From Reinekea forsetii (GTDB lineage: Bacteria; Pseudomonadota; Gammaproteobacteria; Pseudomonadales; Natronospirillaceae), in the NCBI RefSeq assembly GCF_002795845.1, contig NZ_CP011797.1, forward strand, positions 891,501 through 955,500: a stretch of DNA of 64,000 bases, given 5' to 3'. The notes below the pieces were generated by a model. It saw nothing but the letters and a program-made list of their open reading frames with translations, did no database searches and was not told where the DNA came from. Shown here one piece after another: positions 46,691-55,766 of this stretch (position 1 is its first letter; each line of letters opens with the position of its first letter). Made by a program: the position numbers and the translations under genes.

Positions 46691-47905
46691 TTGAGCACAA
46701 TTTTAATGTTAAAGGTCAGTGGTCAAGATCAAATCGGTCTGACGGCTGCTCTGAGCCAGATACTGGCCGAAGCGGGTGTGACCTTGCTGGATATCGGCCA
46801 ATCGGTGATCCATGATCAGGTATCCCTCGGCATGTTAGTGCAGTTGCCCGAGGCGTCTGACACCGCGCATATGCTGAAAGAACTGCTCTACCAAGCGCAT
46901 GAGCAGGATCTCCACGTTCGCTTCACCCCGGTTAGTGATGAAGCCTATGCGCATTGGGTCGGTCAGCAGGGCAAAGACCGTTTTGTCCTGACCATCCTGG
47001 CACGGCGCATGACGGCCGAACATCTGGCCCATGTTTCTCGAGCGGTATCGGAACAGGGCTTGAATATCCAAGATATTGCCCGTCTGACGGGTCGAGTCGG
47101 TCTGCACAGCAGTACCGCCAATGATAAGGCCTGCATTGAGCTCACACTGCAAGGTAAGCCCAACAGTCCGGAGCAGTTACGCCAGCGCTTCTTGCACATC
47201 AGTTCGGAACTTGATGTCGACGTGGCTTTCCAGGTCGATTCGGTTTATCGCCGTAATCGCCGCTTGGTTTGTTTCGATATGGACTCCACGCTGATCGAAG
47301 CAGAAGTGATCGATGAGCTGGCCAAGGCCGCGGGCGTCGGTGCGCAGGTGGCAAAGATAACCGAGGCAGCAATGCAGGGTGAAATCGATTTTCAACAGAG
47401 TTTTCGCCAACGCATGGCGCTGCTCAAGGGCTTGGATGAATCGGTGTTGGCCGACATCGCCGCCCAGTTGCCGATTACCGAAGGCGCCGAACGCTTGATG
47501 AAAACCCTGAAAGCCTATGGCTTCAAGACCGCCATCCTATCCGGCGGCTTTACCTATTTCGGGCATTACCTGCAAAAAAAGCTCGGCATAGACTTTGTCT
47601 TCGCCAATCATTTAGATATTCAGGATGGCAAGCTAACAGGTGAGGTTGTCGGTGATATCGTCGATGGCGCCATGAAGGCGCGACTGTTAAAACAATTGGC
47701 CGAGCAAGAAGGTATTCAGTTGGAGCAAACCATCGCCGTCGGTGATGGTGCCAACGATTTACCGATGCTATCGGAGGCCGGTTTGGGCATCGCATTTCGC
47801 GCCAAGCCGATGGTCAAGGAAAACGCCCGACATGCTATTTCAACCCTTGGATTAGACGGCGTGTTGTATTTTCTGGGCTTTAGAGATCAGGAAATTCACT
47901 CCTGA
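46691..47905 (+). CDS. serB: Phosphoserine phosphatase
   Basis: Final step of serine synthesis, removing phosphate from phosphoserine. 404 aa: an N-terminal regulatory half with two ACT-like domains (about 4-80 and 95-170) and a C-terminal HAD domain with motif I CFDMDSTLIEAEVIDELA, motif II LSGGFTYF, the Lys motif and motif III GDGANDLPML. The double-ACT form is that of Pseudomonas rather than E. coli (322 aa). Start is a TTG at 46691 with GGAG 6 nt upstream. Confidence 0.96.
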   Translation: MSTILMLKVSGQDQIGLTAALSQILAEAGVTLLDIGQSVIHDQVSLGMLVQLPEASDTAHMLKELLYQAHEQDLHVRFTPVSDEAYAHWVGQQGKDRFVLTILARRMTAEHLAHVSRAVSEQGLNIQDIARLTGRVGLHSSTANDKACIELTLQGKPNSPEQLRQRFLHISSELDVDVAFQVDSVYRRNRRLVCFDMDSTLIEAEVIDELAKAAGVGAQVAKITEAAMQGEIDFQQSFRQRMALLKGLDESVLADIAAQLPITEGAERLMKTLKAYGFKTAILSGGFTYFGHYLQKKLGIDFVFANHLDIQDGKLTGEVVGDIVDGAMKARLLKQLAEQEGIQLEQTIAVGDGANDLPMLSEAGLGIAFRAKPMVKENARHAISTLGLDGVLYFLGFRDQEIHS

Positions 47906-47946
47906 GGTCCGACCCTAGCCAGCCATATAGGTGGCAGGCCAGGGCG

Positions 47947-48030
47947 CTCGTACTAGGTTGATCGTACTAAATTGTTCGTACTAGGTAGTTCGTACTAAAT
48001 TGTTCGTACTAGGTCGTTTGTACTAGGTCG
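47947..48030. repeat. Six-unit 14-bp tandem repeat at the serB/fimX junction
   Basis: Six consecutive 14-bp units of the form NTCGTACTARRTNG: 47947, 47961, 47975, 47989, 48003 and 48017. Units 1, 3, 5 and 6 have CTAGGT, units 2 and 4 CTAAAT, so units 1-2 and 3-4 make a 28-bp higher-order period. The last unit includes the stop codon of the minus-strand fimX gene (CTA at 48023). There are no unique spacers, so it is not a CRISPR array. Confidence 0.95.
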
Positions 48031-50110
48031 CGTCATCATCCTCATCTGAGTCAAAACTGTAGTCCATATCATCCAATGGCGCTTGCAGGTAGTAACCTTG
48101 GATATAGTTAACGCCCAACTCCCACAGGGCCGCGAGTATTTCGGAATGTTCAATTTTGGGCACGATCGAGTTGATATCGTGTTTATGGATTTCGGCAAAC
48201 AGGTCGGCCAATTCCTCTGACGCTTGGCCCTTAGCGACCAGTTCGGTGACTAGGTTGTCGTGGATTCGGGCATAGCTAATATCGAGATGCTGGGTCAGTG
48301 CGAAGCCATTTTCGGCCAGACCAAATTGATTAACCGATAATTGACATTTTAGCAGCCCCAGCCCCTTACTGAAGGCCTTTGCTGCTTTGAGATAACGATG
48401 CGCGACATTTTCCGTGATTTGGAAACAGATGCCGTCACCGGGCAGCTTACTATTGCGTAGCTGGCTGTTGACCCAGGGTAGGAAGGTGGGGTCCTGGATC
48501 GAGGCGGCGGTCAAATGAATCATCAGCTGGGTATCGTGACCGCGTTTATGATGTTCGGAGAGTGCCGTGATGCTGCGCGCCACCACCCAACGGTCGAGTT
48601 TTCCGCTCAACTCGCTATTTTCGATTGAAGGCAAGAAGTCATCGGGCACTATTTCACTGCCATCCTTATCCTGCAGGCGCACGAGGATGTCATAGTGTTC
48701 TCTATTATCCCCGCGTAGACTCATGATCGGCTGAAACTGGATGCGCATCTTATCGTGGTCGAGCGCATGCTCCAGCTTGGCGAGAATGGAGTTGTCGGCG
48801 AGGTTGGCGATGTCCGACTTATCGAAGTAAGCCTGAGTCTTGTGTTGTTTGACCGCGCTATTGTAAGCCTGGTCGGCCTGTACCAAGGCTTCATTGCCAG
48901 CCTTGCCGGCCTCATCCATATGGGCGAAGCCGCATATCAGGCTAACCGTTAGGGTCTTGCCGTCGACCTCAAACAGGTGCTCGGCAATGGCTTTTTGGAC
49001 AACCTGCCAATAGTGTTGAATTGCTTCGAGGTCAGACGTGGGCGCGATCATGGCAAACATGTCATCGGAGTAGCGCGCAAAAACACCGCCCGGGAGCGCT
49101 TTAGCGCGCAACTGTTCGGCGAGCTGTTCGAGCAAGAGGTCGGTACCGGCAATGCCGACCGTGGTTTTAATGTCCGCGAAGTTGGCAATACCGATGTGCA
49201 CGACGATCTGGCGTTTAGCCTGGATCAGCACCTGCTCATAGGCTTTATCCAGCTGTTCGTTAAAGTATGATTTATTGAATAGGCCGGTTATCGGGTCTTG
49301 GGAACTGATCTCGCGGATTTTTTCTTCCAGCGCTTCATTGCTGGATTCCTGTTTGCGAATGATTATTTGCGTGCACCGCTCGCCTTCATAACTGGCCGCG
49401 GAAAAGGCCATATGAATATCGAACGCTGACCCATCCGCGTGCAAGCCAATGCTGTTGAGATGCTGAAGCTTGCCATCTTTAAAGCCCTTGAGTGCCTCAC
49501 GGAGCTCGTTAACCGCGCTGGATGTGACCAGATCCATAATGGGAGTGCATTGTAAGTCTTCGATATCCAGATAGCCGAACAATTCCATGTAGTTGGGGTT
49601 GGCATAGATGTGCATCCCCTCATGGACGTAGCTGATGGCATCGACGGAGCTTTCCAAGAGCAGCTGACACCGTTTCTCCGTCTCACGCAGACTCACACTC
49701 TGCGAGCGCAGATCGCGGCGCGCTTTGAGCGAGGCGACCTCTCTTTTGACCGCCTGCGCCAGATGTTGAAGCGAGCTTTCCACGACAACGTCGGCCATGC
49801 CCATATCGAGCGCGCTGGCAATGATATCGTCATTATAGGCCTCAATAAGTCCAATCATCGGGATGTCCATGCCATCGCGCTGAATGGCGGCGACCGCTTC
49901 GGTTGCATCGATGGTCGCGGTATTGAGTTTTGCGAGCATCAGATCCCAGGTTTGCTCCTCGATAACCTTATTTAACTCCTCCAGTGAGGCGATAAAGTGA
50001 CTTCGCACCGCCTGGCCGGAATTTCGGATGGCATTGGTGACCGGCTCGGCTTCATTCTGAGTATCATGGATCAGTAAAATTCGAATCGCTCGGCTGGAAC
50101 TGGTACTCAT
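48023..50110 (-). CDS. fimX: FimX-like c-di-GMP receptor (REC-PAS-GGDEF-EAL, degenerate)
   Basis: 695 aa, near the size of P. aeruginosa FimX (691). Domains: receiver-like (1-120) without the phospho-acceptor Asp (DLMLAKLN), PAS (~140-255), GGDEF domain with SDDMF in place of GGDEF, and EAL domain with DIL in YDILVRL in place of EAL. Both catalytic motifs are therefore lost, as in FimX, which binds c-di-GMP through its EAL domain and controls type IV pilus assembly through PilZ and PilB. The ATG at 50110 gives the FimX-like start MSTSSSRAIRILLIHD. Order serB-fimX-PilZ-like-psd agrees with Pseudomonas. Confidence 0.9.
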   Translation of the reverse strand: MSTSSSRAIRILLIHDTQNEAEPVTNAIRNSGQAVRSHFIASLEELNKVIEEQTWDLMLAKLNTATIDATEAVAAIQRDGMDIPMIGLIEAYNDDIIASALDMGMADVVVESSLQHLAQAVKREVASLKARRDLRSQSVSLRETEKRCQLLLESSVDAISYVHEGMHIYANPNYMELFGYLDIEDLQCTPIMDLVTSSAVNELREALKGFKDGKLQHLNSIGLHADGSAFDIHMAFSAASYEGERCTQIIIRKQESSNEALEEKIREISSQDPITGLFNKSYFNEQLDKAYEQVLIQAKRQIVVHIGIANFADIKTTVGIAGTDLLLEQLAEQLRAKALPGGVFARYSDDMFAMIAPTSDLEAIQHYWQVVQKAIAEHLFEVDGKTLTVSLICGFAHMDEAGKAGNEALVQADQAYNSAVKQHKTQAYFDKSDIANLADNSILAKLEHALDHDKMRIQFQPIMSLRGDNREHYDILVRLQDKDGSEIVPDDFLPSIENSELSGKLDRWVVARSITALSEHHKRGHDTQLMIHLTAASIQDPTFLPWVNSQLRNSKLPGDGICFQITENVAHRYLKAAKAFSKGLGLLKCQLSVNQFGLAENGFALTQHLDISYARIHDNLVTELVAKGQASEELADLFAEIHKHDINSIVPKIEHSEILAALWELGVNYIQGYYLQAPLDDMDYSFDSDEDDDAT

Positions 50111-50268
50111 ATAATCAAACACTCGGCGTTGGAATGGAGAGTTACAGGTTAAAGCATAGTAACAAAAGGTGGATTTTTCACCGTAACCCGTCTTGAATAA
50201 AAATTCTGTTAGCAAGTTCGCTTTTTGGACAATTCTTTTTAGCAAGTCGATCCGAGGGGTGTTCGGGA

Positions 50269-52050
50269 CTAGAGTTGGCGCCAAAGGGATGCAAAATGGT
50301 CGCGCTCATCGACGTCGGTTTTTTGTTGTAACGGGCCGCTTCGCTGCGCGATAGCGCGGATATGAAACTGGCCGATAATACCGGTGGTCAATACCCGCTT
50401 AGTCAGTTGAAATGTTTCTTGATGGCCCCCTCGATTGACGGACACCTTATTGCCCACCTCGAACGCTAGGCGCGGCGTTAATATGGACGCTTCCTGACCA
50501 ATGGCGGTTATTTCAGGGATATACAGGGCGCGCACATAGTCGCCATGCGGGCCGGTTTTGGGTAACTGGCGAATGCCACAGGGCTGACTGTTTGGTGCCA
50601 GTAATTCAACGCCCATTTGCGTGCCGAACCGGGTGCCTTGGCGAATCCAGCGGACTAATCCCAGATTCCAATGCTGAAGATCCTCCTCCTTAAGCGCGAC
50701 GACTTCACCGGTCTGAAGACTATTCGCCGGCTTTTCGCGCCATTGCAGGCAGTAGCCGCGCGAGCTGACATTAACCAACCGCCCGCCATATGCAGGTTGA
50801 GTTTCTGGTTGCTTGCTAGTGAACTCGGTGCCCTCATCTTGGCTCATTTTGTCGGCGCCATCGGCATCGAATGAATGCCCCCAGACATCTCGCTGCGCCC
50901 GGATTGATTGGGTATCACAGGCGTGAAATTGGTTGCGCTCGACGCTAGCAAAGGGCGTCTGGCTCTGGCGTGATGAGCCATAGAGTGCGGCATGGAAGCC
51001 GACGCCACCGGCTATGTGAAAATGCGTCGCGGTCAAACCGACGGCCATGGACAGTTCGCCACCTGTCGCCGTGCGCGAAAAACTGCGCTGCTTCATGCCG
51101 CCCCAGAAATGAATTAGGTGTGCTAACAGGCTTAGATTAAAGTCAGCCGCCACCGCCATCAGTCCCTGGCCCTGATTAGTTGACGAGAGAGTTTTGTGAT
51201 CGTGGTGGAGTAACCGCACCAGCGGCAGCACATTGACGCCTAGGTATGCCGTTAGATTGGTTTTTTTAATCAAATAACGAGAGTAGGGTGCACTATCCAG
51301 TTCGGGATTAATGACCAGTACCGATTGTTCATTTGCCACCTCATCTATTACTAGATGGGTAGCCCATGGGCCTAGCGATGTGAAGATCGTTTTGAGTTCG
51401 CGCTGCGACAGTTGGTTGGGTTGGCAGGCACCTAAGAGGACAATCTTGAGATAGGTTTGTTGGATATTGAGTGCCGGATCCTCAAAGGCGTCGTCTATGG
51501 GTTCATTTTGCAGATTGAGGCCGGAGACAATTTGATAAAGCTGGTGGATTTCGTGCCAAATACCGGTCGGAGCCTTAAGATAGAGTTGATAGGCGCGTAA
51601 AATCGTGGGCAGTAATTCGTTCAAGGCTCTGTGCACAGACCTGGCCAGCAGGCTTTTGTGCCGGTTGCCGCCCTGAGCCAATAGATTCTGAATAATGATT
51701 TTGTAACCGACGCCTAAATGGTTGTGCAAGGCTTGCGCCAGATTGGCCACCTTTCGTTGCTGGTCGTCTAACACGACACCCTGGTTCAGGTAGCGCGCAT
51801 TGAGTTGTTGGCAGACAAAATGAATAGGGCCGCGCAGCAAATCCATCAGTTCGATGCGTGCGGCATCAGATACCTTTAGTTGATTACATTCGATTACCGC
51901 GTGATAGAGCTGCCGAGACGCCTCACCCATATTGGCCATTGGCAAGTCGTTGACCCAGGCGTTTAACTGGCGATGAGTCGGGTCGCAAAAGCTCAATGTT
52001 GCCTTGTTTTGCTCCGGTACCTTTAAATAGGGTCGGTCGCGGTATTGCAT
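50269..52050 (-). CDS. PilZ-like domain protein linked to fimX
   Basis: 593 aa, no signal peptide. The N-terminal ~400 residues are mostly helical and I do not recognise a domain. Around residues 425-490 there is a PilZ-like beta-barrel pattern: NVSSRGYCLQW (fits the D/NxSxxG motif), LQTGEVVAL, LGLVRWI and MGVELLAP. The RxxxR half of the c-di-GMP motif is not obvious, so ligand binding is uncertain. The equivalent position in Pseudomonas, between fimX and psd, holds a conserved protein of similar size. ATG at 52050 chosen because AGGTG lies 6 nt upstream; an in-frame GTG at 52059 is less likely. Confidence 0.7.
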   Translation of the reverse strand: MQYRDRPYLKVPEQNKATLSFCDPTHRQLNAWVNDLPMANMGEASRQLYHAVIECNQLKVSDAARIELMDLLRGPIHFVCQQLNARYLNQGVVLDDQQRKVANLAQALHNHLGVGYKIIIQNLLAQGGNRHKSLLARSVHRALNELLPTILRAYQLYLKAPTGIWHEIHQLYQIVSGLNLQNEPIDDAFEDPALNIQQTYLKIVLLGACQPNQLSQRELKTIFTSLGPWATHLVIDEVANEQSVLVINPELDSAPYSRYLIKKTNLTAYLGVNVLPLVRLLHHDHKTLSSTNQGQGLMAVAADFNLSLLAHLIHFWGGMKQRSFSRTATGGELSMAVGLTATHFHIAGGVGFHAALYGSSRQSQTPFASVERNQFHACDTQSIRAQRDVWGHSFDADGADKMSQDEGTEFTSKQPETQPAYGGRLVNVSSRGYCLQWREKPANSLQTGEVVALKEEDLQHWNLGLVRWIRQGTRFGTQMGVELLAPNSQPCGIRQLPKTGPHGDYVRALYIPEITAIGQEASILTPRLAFEVGNKVSVNRGGHQETFQLTKRVLTTGIIGQFHIRAIAQRSGPLQQKTDVDERDHFASLWRQL

Positions 52051-52407
52051 GAGTGTCACCTGTTGTGATCAACGTCAGTATAGCCGTATTTCTCAATCGT
52101 CAAGCTGCGGCCTGGTTTTGGTCTTGAACGGTAGTGGTCATGGCTTAGGCGCCGGCCAGTCCTGATCCGCTCAAGCGTTGTTAGAAGCTTAGCCAGACTT
52201 TTCACCAAATTGGCTGAGATTTATCAATTAAATGGATATCAGTGCCCATAAGAGTATTGCAATACAAAATCGCTTAGGGCCGGGCATAGGTTATAGGACA
52301 GTTACCGTCGGTAACGAACATTTGGGGCTAGCCAAGGAGTAGGCTGAAGACGAGCGAGGGGGGGCGGAAGTGATATAAAAGGAGCGCATGGCGCCCCATT
52401 TTATGAC
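52051..52407. other. Non-coding gap with a perfect 15-bp palindrome
   Basis: About 357 nt between proQ and the PilZ-like gene, both on the minus strand. The only clear structure is GTTACCG-T-CGGTAAC at 52301-52315, a perfect odd palindrome that could be an operator about 250 bp upstream of the PilZ-like gene. No terminator with a T-tract was found. Confidence 0.55.
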
Positions 52408-52989
52408 TCAGTTACTGCGTTTGTTAACCAGGGCGGCCAACTTGGATTGCATGCGATCACCTGAGCTTGCCTCATCAACCGGCTTTGCGGCTGGTGCTGG
52501 GGCGGCCTCAACGGAGACCTTAGCGGCCTGGCCTGGTCTCGTTTTATCGCCGGCAGGCTTGCGAGTGTTTTTACGTGGGCCCTTAGCTTTTCCGGCAGCA
52601 GGGCGTTTAAGCGCACGCTTACGATCGATTTCAACCAGTTTCTCCAAGGCATGGGTGGCCTCTTCGGCAGAGACCTTACCCGTGACAATGCCGCCGAGCG
52701 TAACGCGCTCGGCATCTAAGGCGAGACAAGCAACATAAGAACGAGTGCGTACATAGAGATTGAGCGCACGTCGAATGCGAGTCTTGGAGAGTTTCCCGTC
52801 CGTTGCAATGGCTTCATGTATTCCAATTTGCAGTGGTTTCGGTTTGGAGGCGTCAAAAACTTCCGGATACAATAGGCATAATTCGTCTAGCGCCTTGCGA
52901 TTCGCTTCATATTCTTTCTTGCGTTTCGCTTCTTGCTTCTTTTGACTATCTTCGGGTACTTCTGGCGTAATTATAGGCTGTTCAGACAT
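52408..52989 (-). CDS. proQ: ProQ/FinO-family RNA chaperone
   Basis: 193 aa. The FinO domain covers about residues 20-120, with ALDELCLLYPEVFDASKPKPLQIGIHEAI and KTRIRRALNLYVRTRSYVACL as family motifs. A lysine/alanine/proline-rich linker (~125-175) leads to a short C-terminal segment. ProQ binds structured small RNAs and mRNA 3' ends and stabilises or matches them. In E. coli it lies beside prc; here it sits between psd and the PilZ-like gene, apparently as its own unit with 238 nt upstream. Confidence 0.93.
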   Translation of the reverse strand: MSEQPIITPEVPEDSQKKQEAKRKKEYEANRKALDELCLLYPEVFDASKPKPLQIGIHEAIATDGKLSKTRIRRALNLYVRTRSYVACLALDAERVTLGGIVTGKVSAEEATHALEKLVEIDRKRALKRPAAGKAKGPRKNTRKPAGDKTRPGQAAKVSVEAAPAPAAKPVDEASSGDRMQSKLAALVNKRSN

Positions 52990-53182
52990 GGGTATCTTTT
53001 GAGCATCTGTAAATTGGATGCGCGCAAGGATACAAGGTTATGAACGATTTTGACAGTTGAAATGGCCCTTAAGCTCTGAAAGTTTCATCTGTCGGGGGTG
53101 AGCGAGATAGAAATTCGGACTGACCCTGCCACAATGTTGGCATCAGGCGCTTTGCGGACCTGTGTTAAGGCTGTTAGAAGAG

Positions 53183-53214
53183 CGTTATGCCCGATGGATC
53201 GACCGGGCATAACG
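53183..53214 (-). terminator. Probable terminator after psd
   Basis: Perfect 11-bp stem CGTTATGCCCG / CGGGCATAACG with a 10-nt loop, 13 nt beyond the psd stop codon. The following minus-strand sequence is pyrimidine-rich (CTCTTCT) rather than a pure T-run, so termination may be partial. Confidence 0.6.
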
Positions 53215-53227
53215 AGCAATGGCTGAA

Positions 53228-54088
53228 TCAGGCATCCTGGCCGAGGCGTTGCCCCAGACGGATGTTGGCACCGGTTTTGATGTCCTCAGCCCAGCGAATT
53301 CCGTTCTGTTCAAAGGCTAGGATAACAGTACTGCCCAGCTTGAACCGGCCCATCTCTTGGCCGCGTTCGAAAACCGGTGTCGGGTCGTCAAAGCTCTGCT
53401 CTTGGATGCGTCGACGCCAGGGAGCCACCACGCCGGACCAGGTGGTTTCTATGCTCGCGACGACCATGGCGCCGACCAGGACCATTACAAATCGGCCTTG
53501 CGGCGACTCGAATTCACAGACCAAGCGCTCATTGCGCGCAAATAAACGTGGCACAGTATTGGCCGTTAAGGGATTGACGCTGAACAGCTTACCCGGAATA
53601 AACCGCGTTTTAACCAGGCGCGCCGCCATGGGCATATGGATCCGATGATAGTCTTTGGGCGACAGATAGAGGGTGGCGAATTCACCCTGATCGAATTGCT
53701 CGGCCATTGCGGTATCACCGCCCAATAGCTCGCTGAGAGAATAGTCCCGACCCTTAGCTTGAATGATCCGCCCCGCATCGATACGACCAAATTGGCTGAC
53801 GCAGCCGTCTACTGGGCTGACCCAATCGGTTGGGCTGCCGGCGATTGGACGGCGATCAGATTTCAGTGCTCGGGTAAAAAAATCATTAAAAGAGTGATAG
53901 TCGGCGGCCTGTTCACGTTCGGCCTCGGCCAGATTGATATTAAATCGTTGCAAAAAAAATCGGATCAGGGGGTCGCGTATCCAGGGCCACTCAGACTCGG
54001 CCAAAACACCGATAAGTCGTGAAATAAGATGATGTGGCAATAGATATTGGCCAGCAATAAAAAGCTTGTCTTTAAAGGTATGAGTCAT
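53228..54088 (-). CDS. psd: Phosphatidylserine decarboxylase
   Basis: Inner-membrane enzyme that makes phosphatidylethanolamine from phosphatidylserine. 286 aa proenzyme; the self-cleavage site LGST (FKLGSTVI) near residue 250 yields the pyruvoyl cofactor. Charge-relay residues are visible in SPVDGCV (Asp) and KDYHRIHMP (His). Start ATG overlaps the stop of the upstream HDOD gene by 4 nt (ATGA), indicating coupled translation. Its place near serB and fimX matches the Pseudomonas order. Confidence 0.96.
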   Translation of the reverse strand: MTHTFKDKLFIAGQYLLPHHLISRLIGVLAESEWPWIRDPLIRFFLQRFNINLAEAEREQAADYHSFNDFFTRALKSDRRPIAGSPTDWVSPVDGCVSQFGRIDAGRIIQAKGRDYSLSELLGGDTAMAEQFDQGEFATLYLSPKDYHRIHMPMAARLVKTRFIPGKLFSVNPLTANTVPRLFARNERLVCEFESPQGRFVMVLVGAMVVASIETTWSGVVAPWRRRIQEQSFDDPTPVFERGQEMGRFKLGSTVILAFEQNGIRWAEDIKTGANIRLGQRLGQDA

Positions 54089-55677
54089 GATTTCACTTTA
54101 GTTAAGGCGGTGTTCCAATCGGCACAATACTCTCGGAACAATTTATAGTCGACTGCATTTAAGGCTTCGGGCTGATTGTAGCCGTCGACATAGAGCAGCA
54201 TGGTAATCTTTGGTCCGACGGCAAAGGAGCGCAGAAAAAAGTCTCCCTTGCCGGCCGTGGCGATTAAGTTCGCGGGCAATAATTTTTCCGCCTTTGGCCG
54301 GTTGGTGGGGTTAACCCATAAGGCGGTGACGCGCTTAGTAAATTCCATCAGGATGCTCGACGATTGAATCGGCAGAGTTAGGGAACCTAATTCCGCGTGT
54401 TCTTTGCACCCAGCGCGGCCAAAGGCTTGCCAGGTGTCGTTCTTGACTTCAAAGATCACAATCCGAGTTAGGCCTAGGCCATGATGCAAACCATAGAGTG
54501 CACTTTTATGGAGGTCACTCGGGGAGTGCCAATTTTTGTCGACACCAAACTGTCGCTGTATTTGGCCCTTAATATTGAGGTCAACGGCCTTGCGTTGCAT
54601 TGCCTTTATGTTGGGCTTATCCGCGACAATTTTTTTAGCGGCCGGTTTTGCTTTGGTCGCTGGGACGGCGCCTTGTTTTACGGCTGGCGCTTTTGGTACT
54701 GTGGGCGGCCTAGGACGGTCTTCGGGTGATTCGCTGTGGGCAATTGCCGACGGTGGTTCGACTGAGTTATTGGCCAGCTCCCAGTCAGAATCGACCGAGT
54801 TGGTCGAGTCGACGAGGCTGCCGCCCGGTTGCTGCGCAATTAGGCGTCGTGCCGCCAAGGCTGCATGAGGTGAGGTAATTTCCCGTGCAGCGTTGGTCAC
54901 CCAACGTTTGAGGGTGGGTCGAAATTCGCTCATGCCGAGTACGTTCTCGCCCGTTTTGCATAGGCTATTGAGCGCTTCAGATTGCCAGTCTCGGCGCACT
55001 GCGCAGGCCAAATCGTGACTGAATGGCAAAAAAAACGTTAGCGCTGACTGTCTGGATGTGCGAATTTCACCGGCAGTTGGTACGTCATCGTCGGCTTTGC
55101 TGACGAGGACAGGAAGTTGAAAATGGCGGCAAATTTTTTCATTCCAGGCTCTAAGTTCCATGCCTAAAAGCTCGCGTAACAGCGAGTCGCGATTTTTACC
55201 CTGGGCGACGCTGGACTCGATATTGGCCATTTTTGCCGGTTCGAGCAGCCACAGAACCCAAAGTCCCATGTCATAAAAAACGTTTGTCCAATAATCGCCT
55301 TCAGACCAGGGGATTTGACGTACTTCGTACCATTGGCGCATTAGACTGGCGGCCACCAGGCTATCACCAATAGCGCGCAGCAGACCCTCAACCTCCGCAC
55401 TGTCCTCAACAATGCGAGGTATCTTGGCGCACAGTGCAATCAAGCGGGTACTGCCCAAAAATGACACAGCGTGATCCAGGGTCTTTACCGCCATATCTTG
55501 GCCGGAGATCATCTTATTGGCCGAACGGAACAGATGTACGGTTAAGAGTGGGTCTTCACGGATAAGGCTCATCCACTCCAATAAGGGAGCATCGGCCGAC
55601 GGAAAAGCCTTTATCGGGAGGATCGCGGGTAGCTGAAGCTTCTGCGCTCGAGCAAACCAATCTGCATTGTTCTTCAT
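54085..55677 (-). CDS. HDOD-domain protein upstream of psd
   Basis: 530 aa. Residues ~5-265 resemble an HDOD domain (LPAILPIKAFPSADAPLLEWMSLIREDPLLTVHLFRSANK, then the VAVKTLDHAVSFLGSTRLIAL-like helix pair), a non-catalytic relative of HD phosphohydrolases common in bacterial signalling. A Pro/Ala/Ser-rich linker (~295-360) separates a C-terminal domain (~375-530) of unknown type, possibly GAF-like (LGLTRIVIFEVKNDTWQAFGRAGCK). ATG at 55677 chosen; an in-frame GTG 36 nt earlier is possible. No ribosome site is convincing at either. Coupled to psd by a 4-nt overlap. Confidence 0.75.
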   Translation of the reverse strand: MKNNADWFARAQKLQLPAILPIKAFPSADAPLLEWMSLIREDPLLTVHLFRSANKMISGQDMAVKTLDHAVSFLGSTRLIALCAKIPRIVEDSAEVEGLLRAIGDSLVAASLMRQWYEVRQIPWSEGDYWTNVFYDMGLWVLWLLEPAKMANIESSVAQGKNRDSLLRELLGMELRAWNEKICRHFQLPVLVSKADDDVPTAGEIRTSRQSALTFFLPFSHDLACAVRRDWQSEALNSLCKTGENVLGMSEFRPTLKRWVTNAAREITSPHAALAARRLIAQQPGGSLVDSTNSVDSDWELANNSVEPPSAIAHSESPEDRPRPPTVPKAPAVKQGAVPATKAKPAAKKIVADKPNIKAMQRKAVDLNIKGQIQRQFGVDKNWHSPSDLHKSALYGLHHGLGLTRIVIFEVKNDTWQAFGRAGCKEHAELGSLTLPIQSSSILMEFTKRVTALWVNPTNRPKAEKLLPANLIATAGKGDFFLRSFAVGPKITMLLYVDGYNQPEALNAVDYKLFREYCADWNTALTKVKS

Positions 55678-55766
55678 GAATACACGTATGTTTTTTTGCT
55701 TACGGGCGGTCACTATAGCAAAGGTTGGCGGGCTTTTCTGGCCTCGGCTAAAATACCCCGTTCGAG

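Noticed and set aside
47947-48030. CRISPR array
   Set aside because: The repeats are 14 bp, directly abutting, with no unique spacers and no cas genes nearby.
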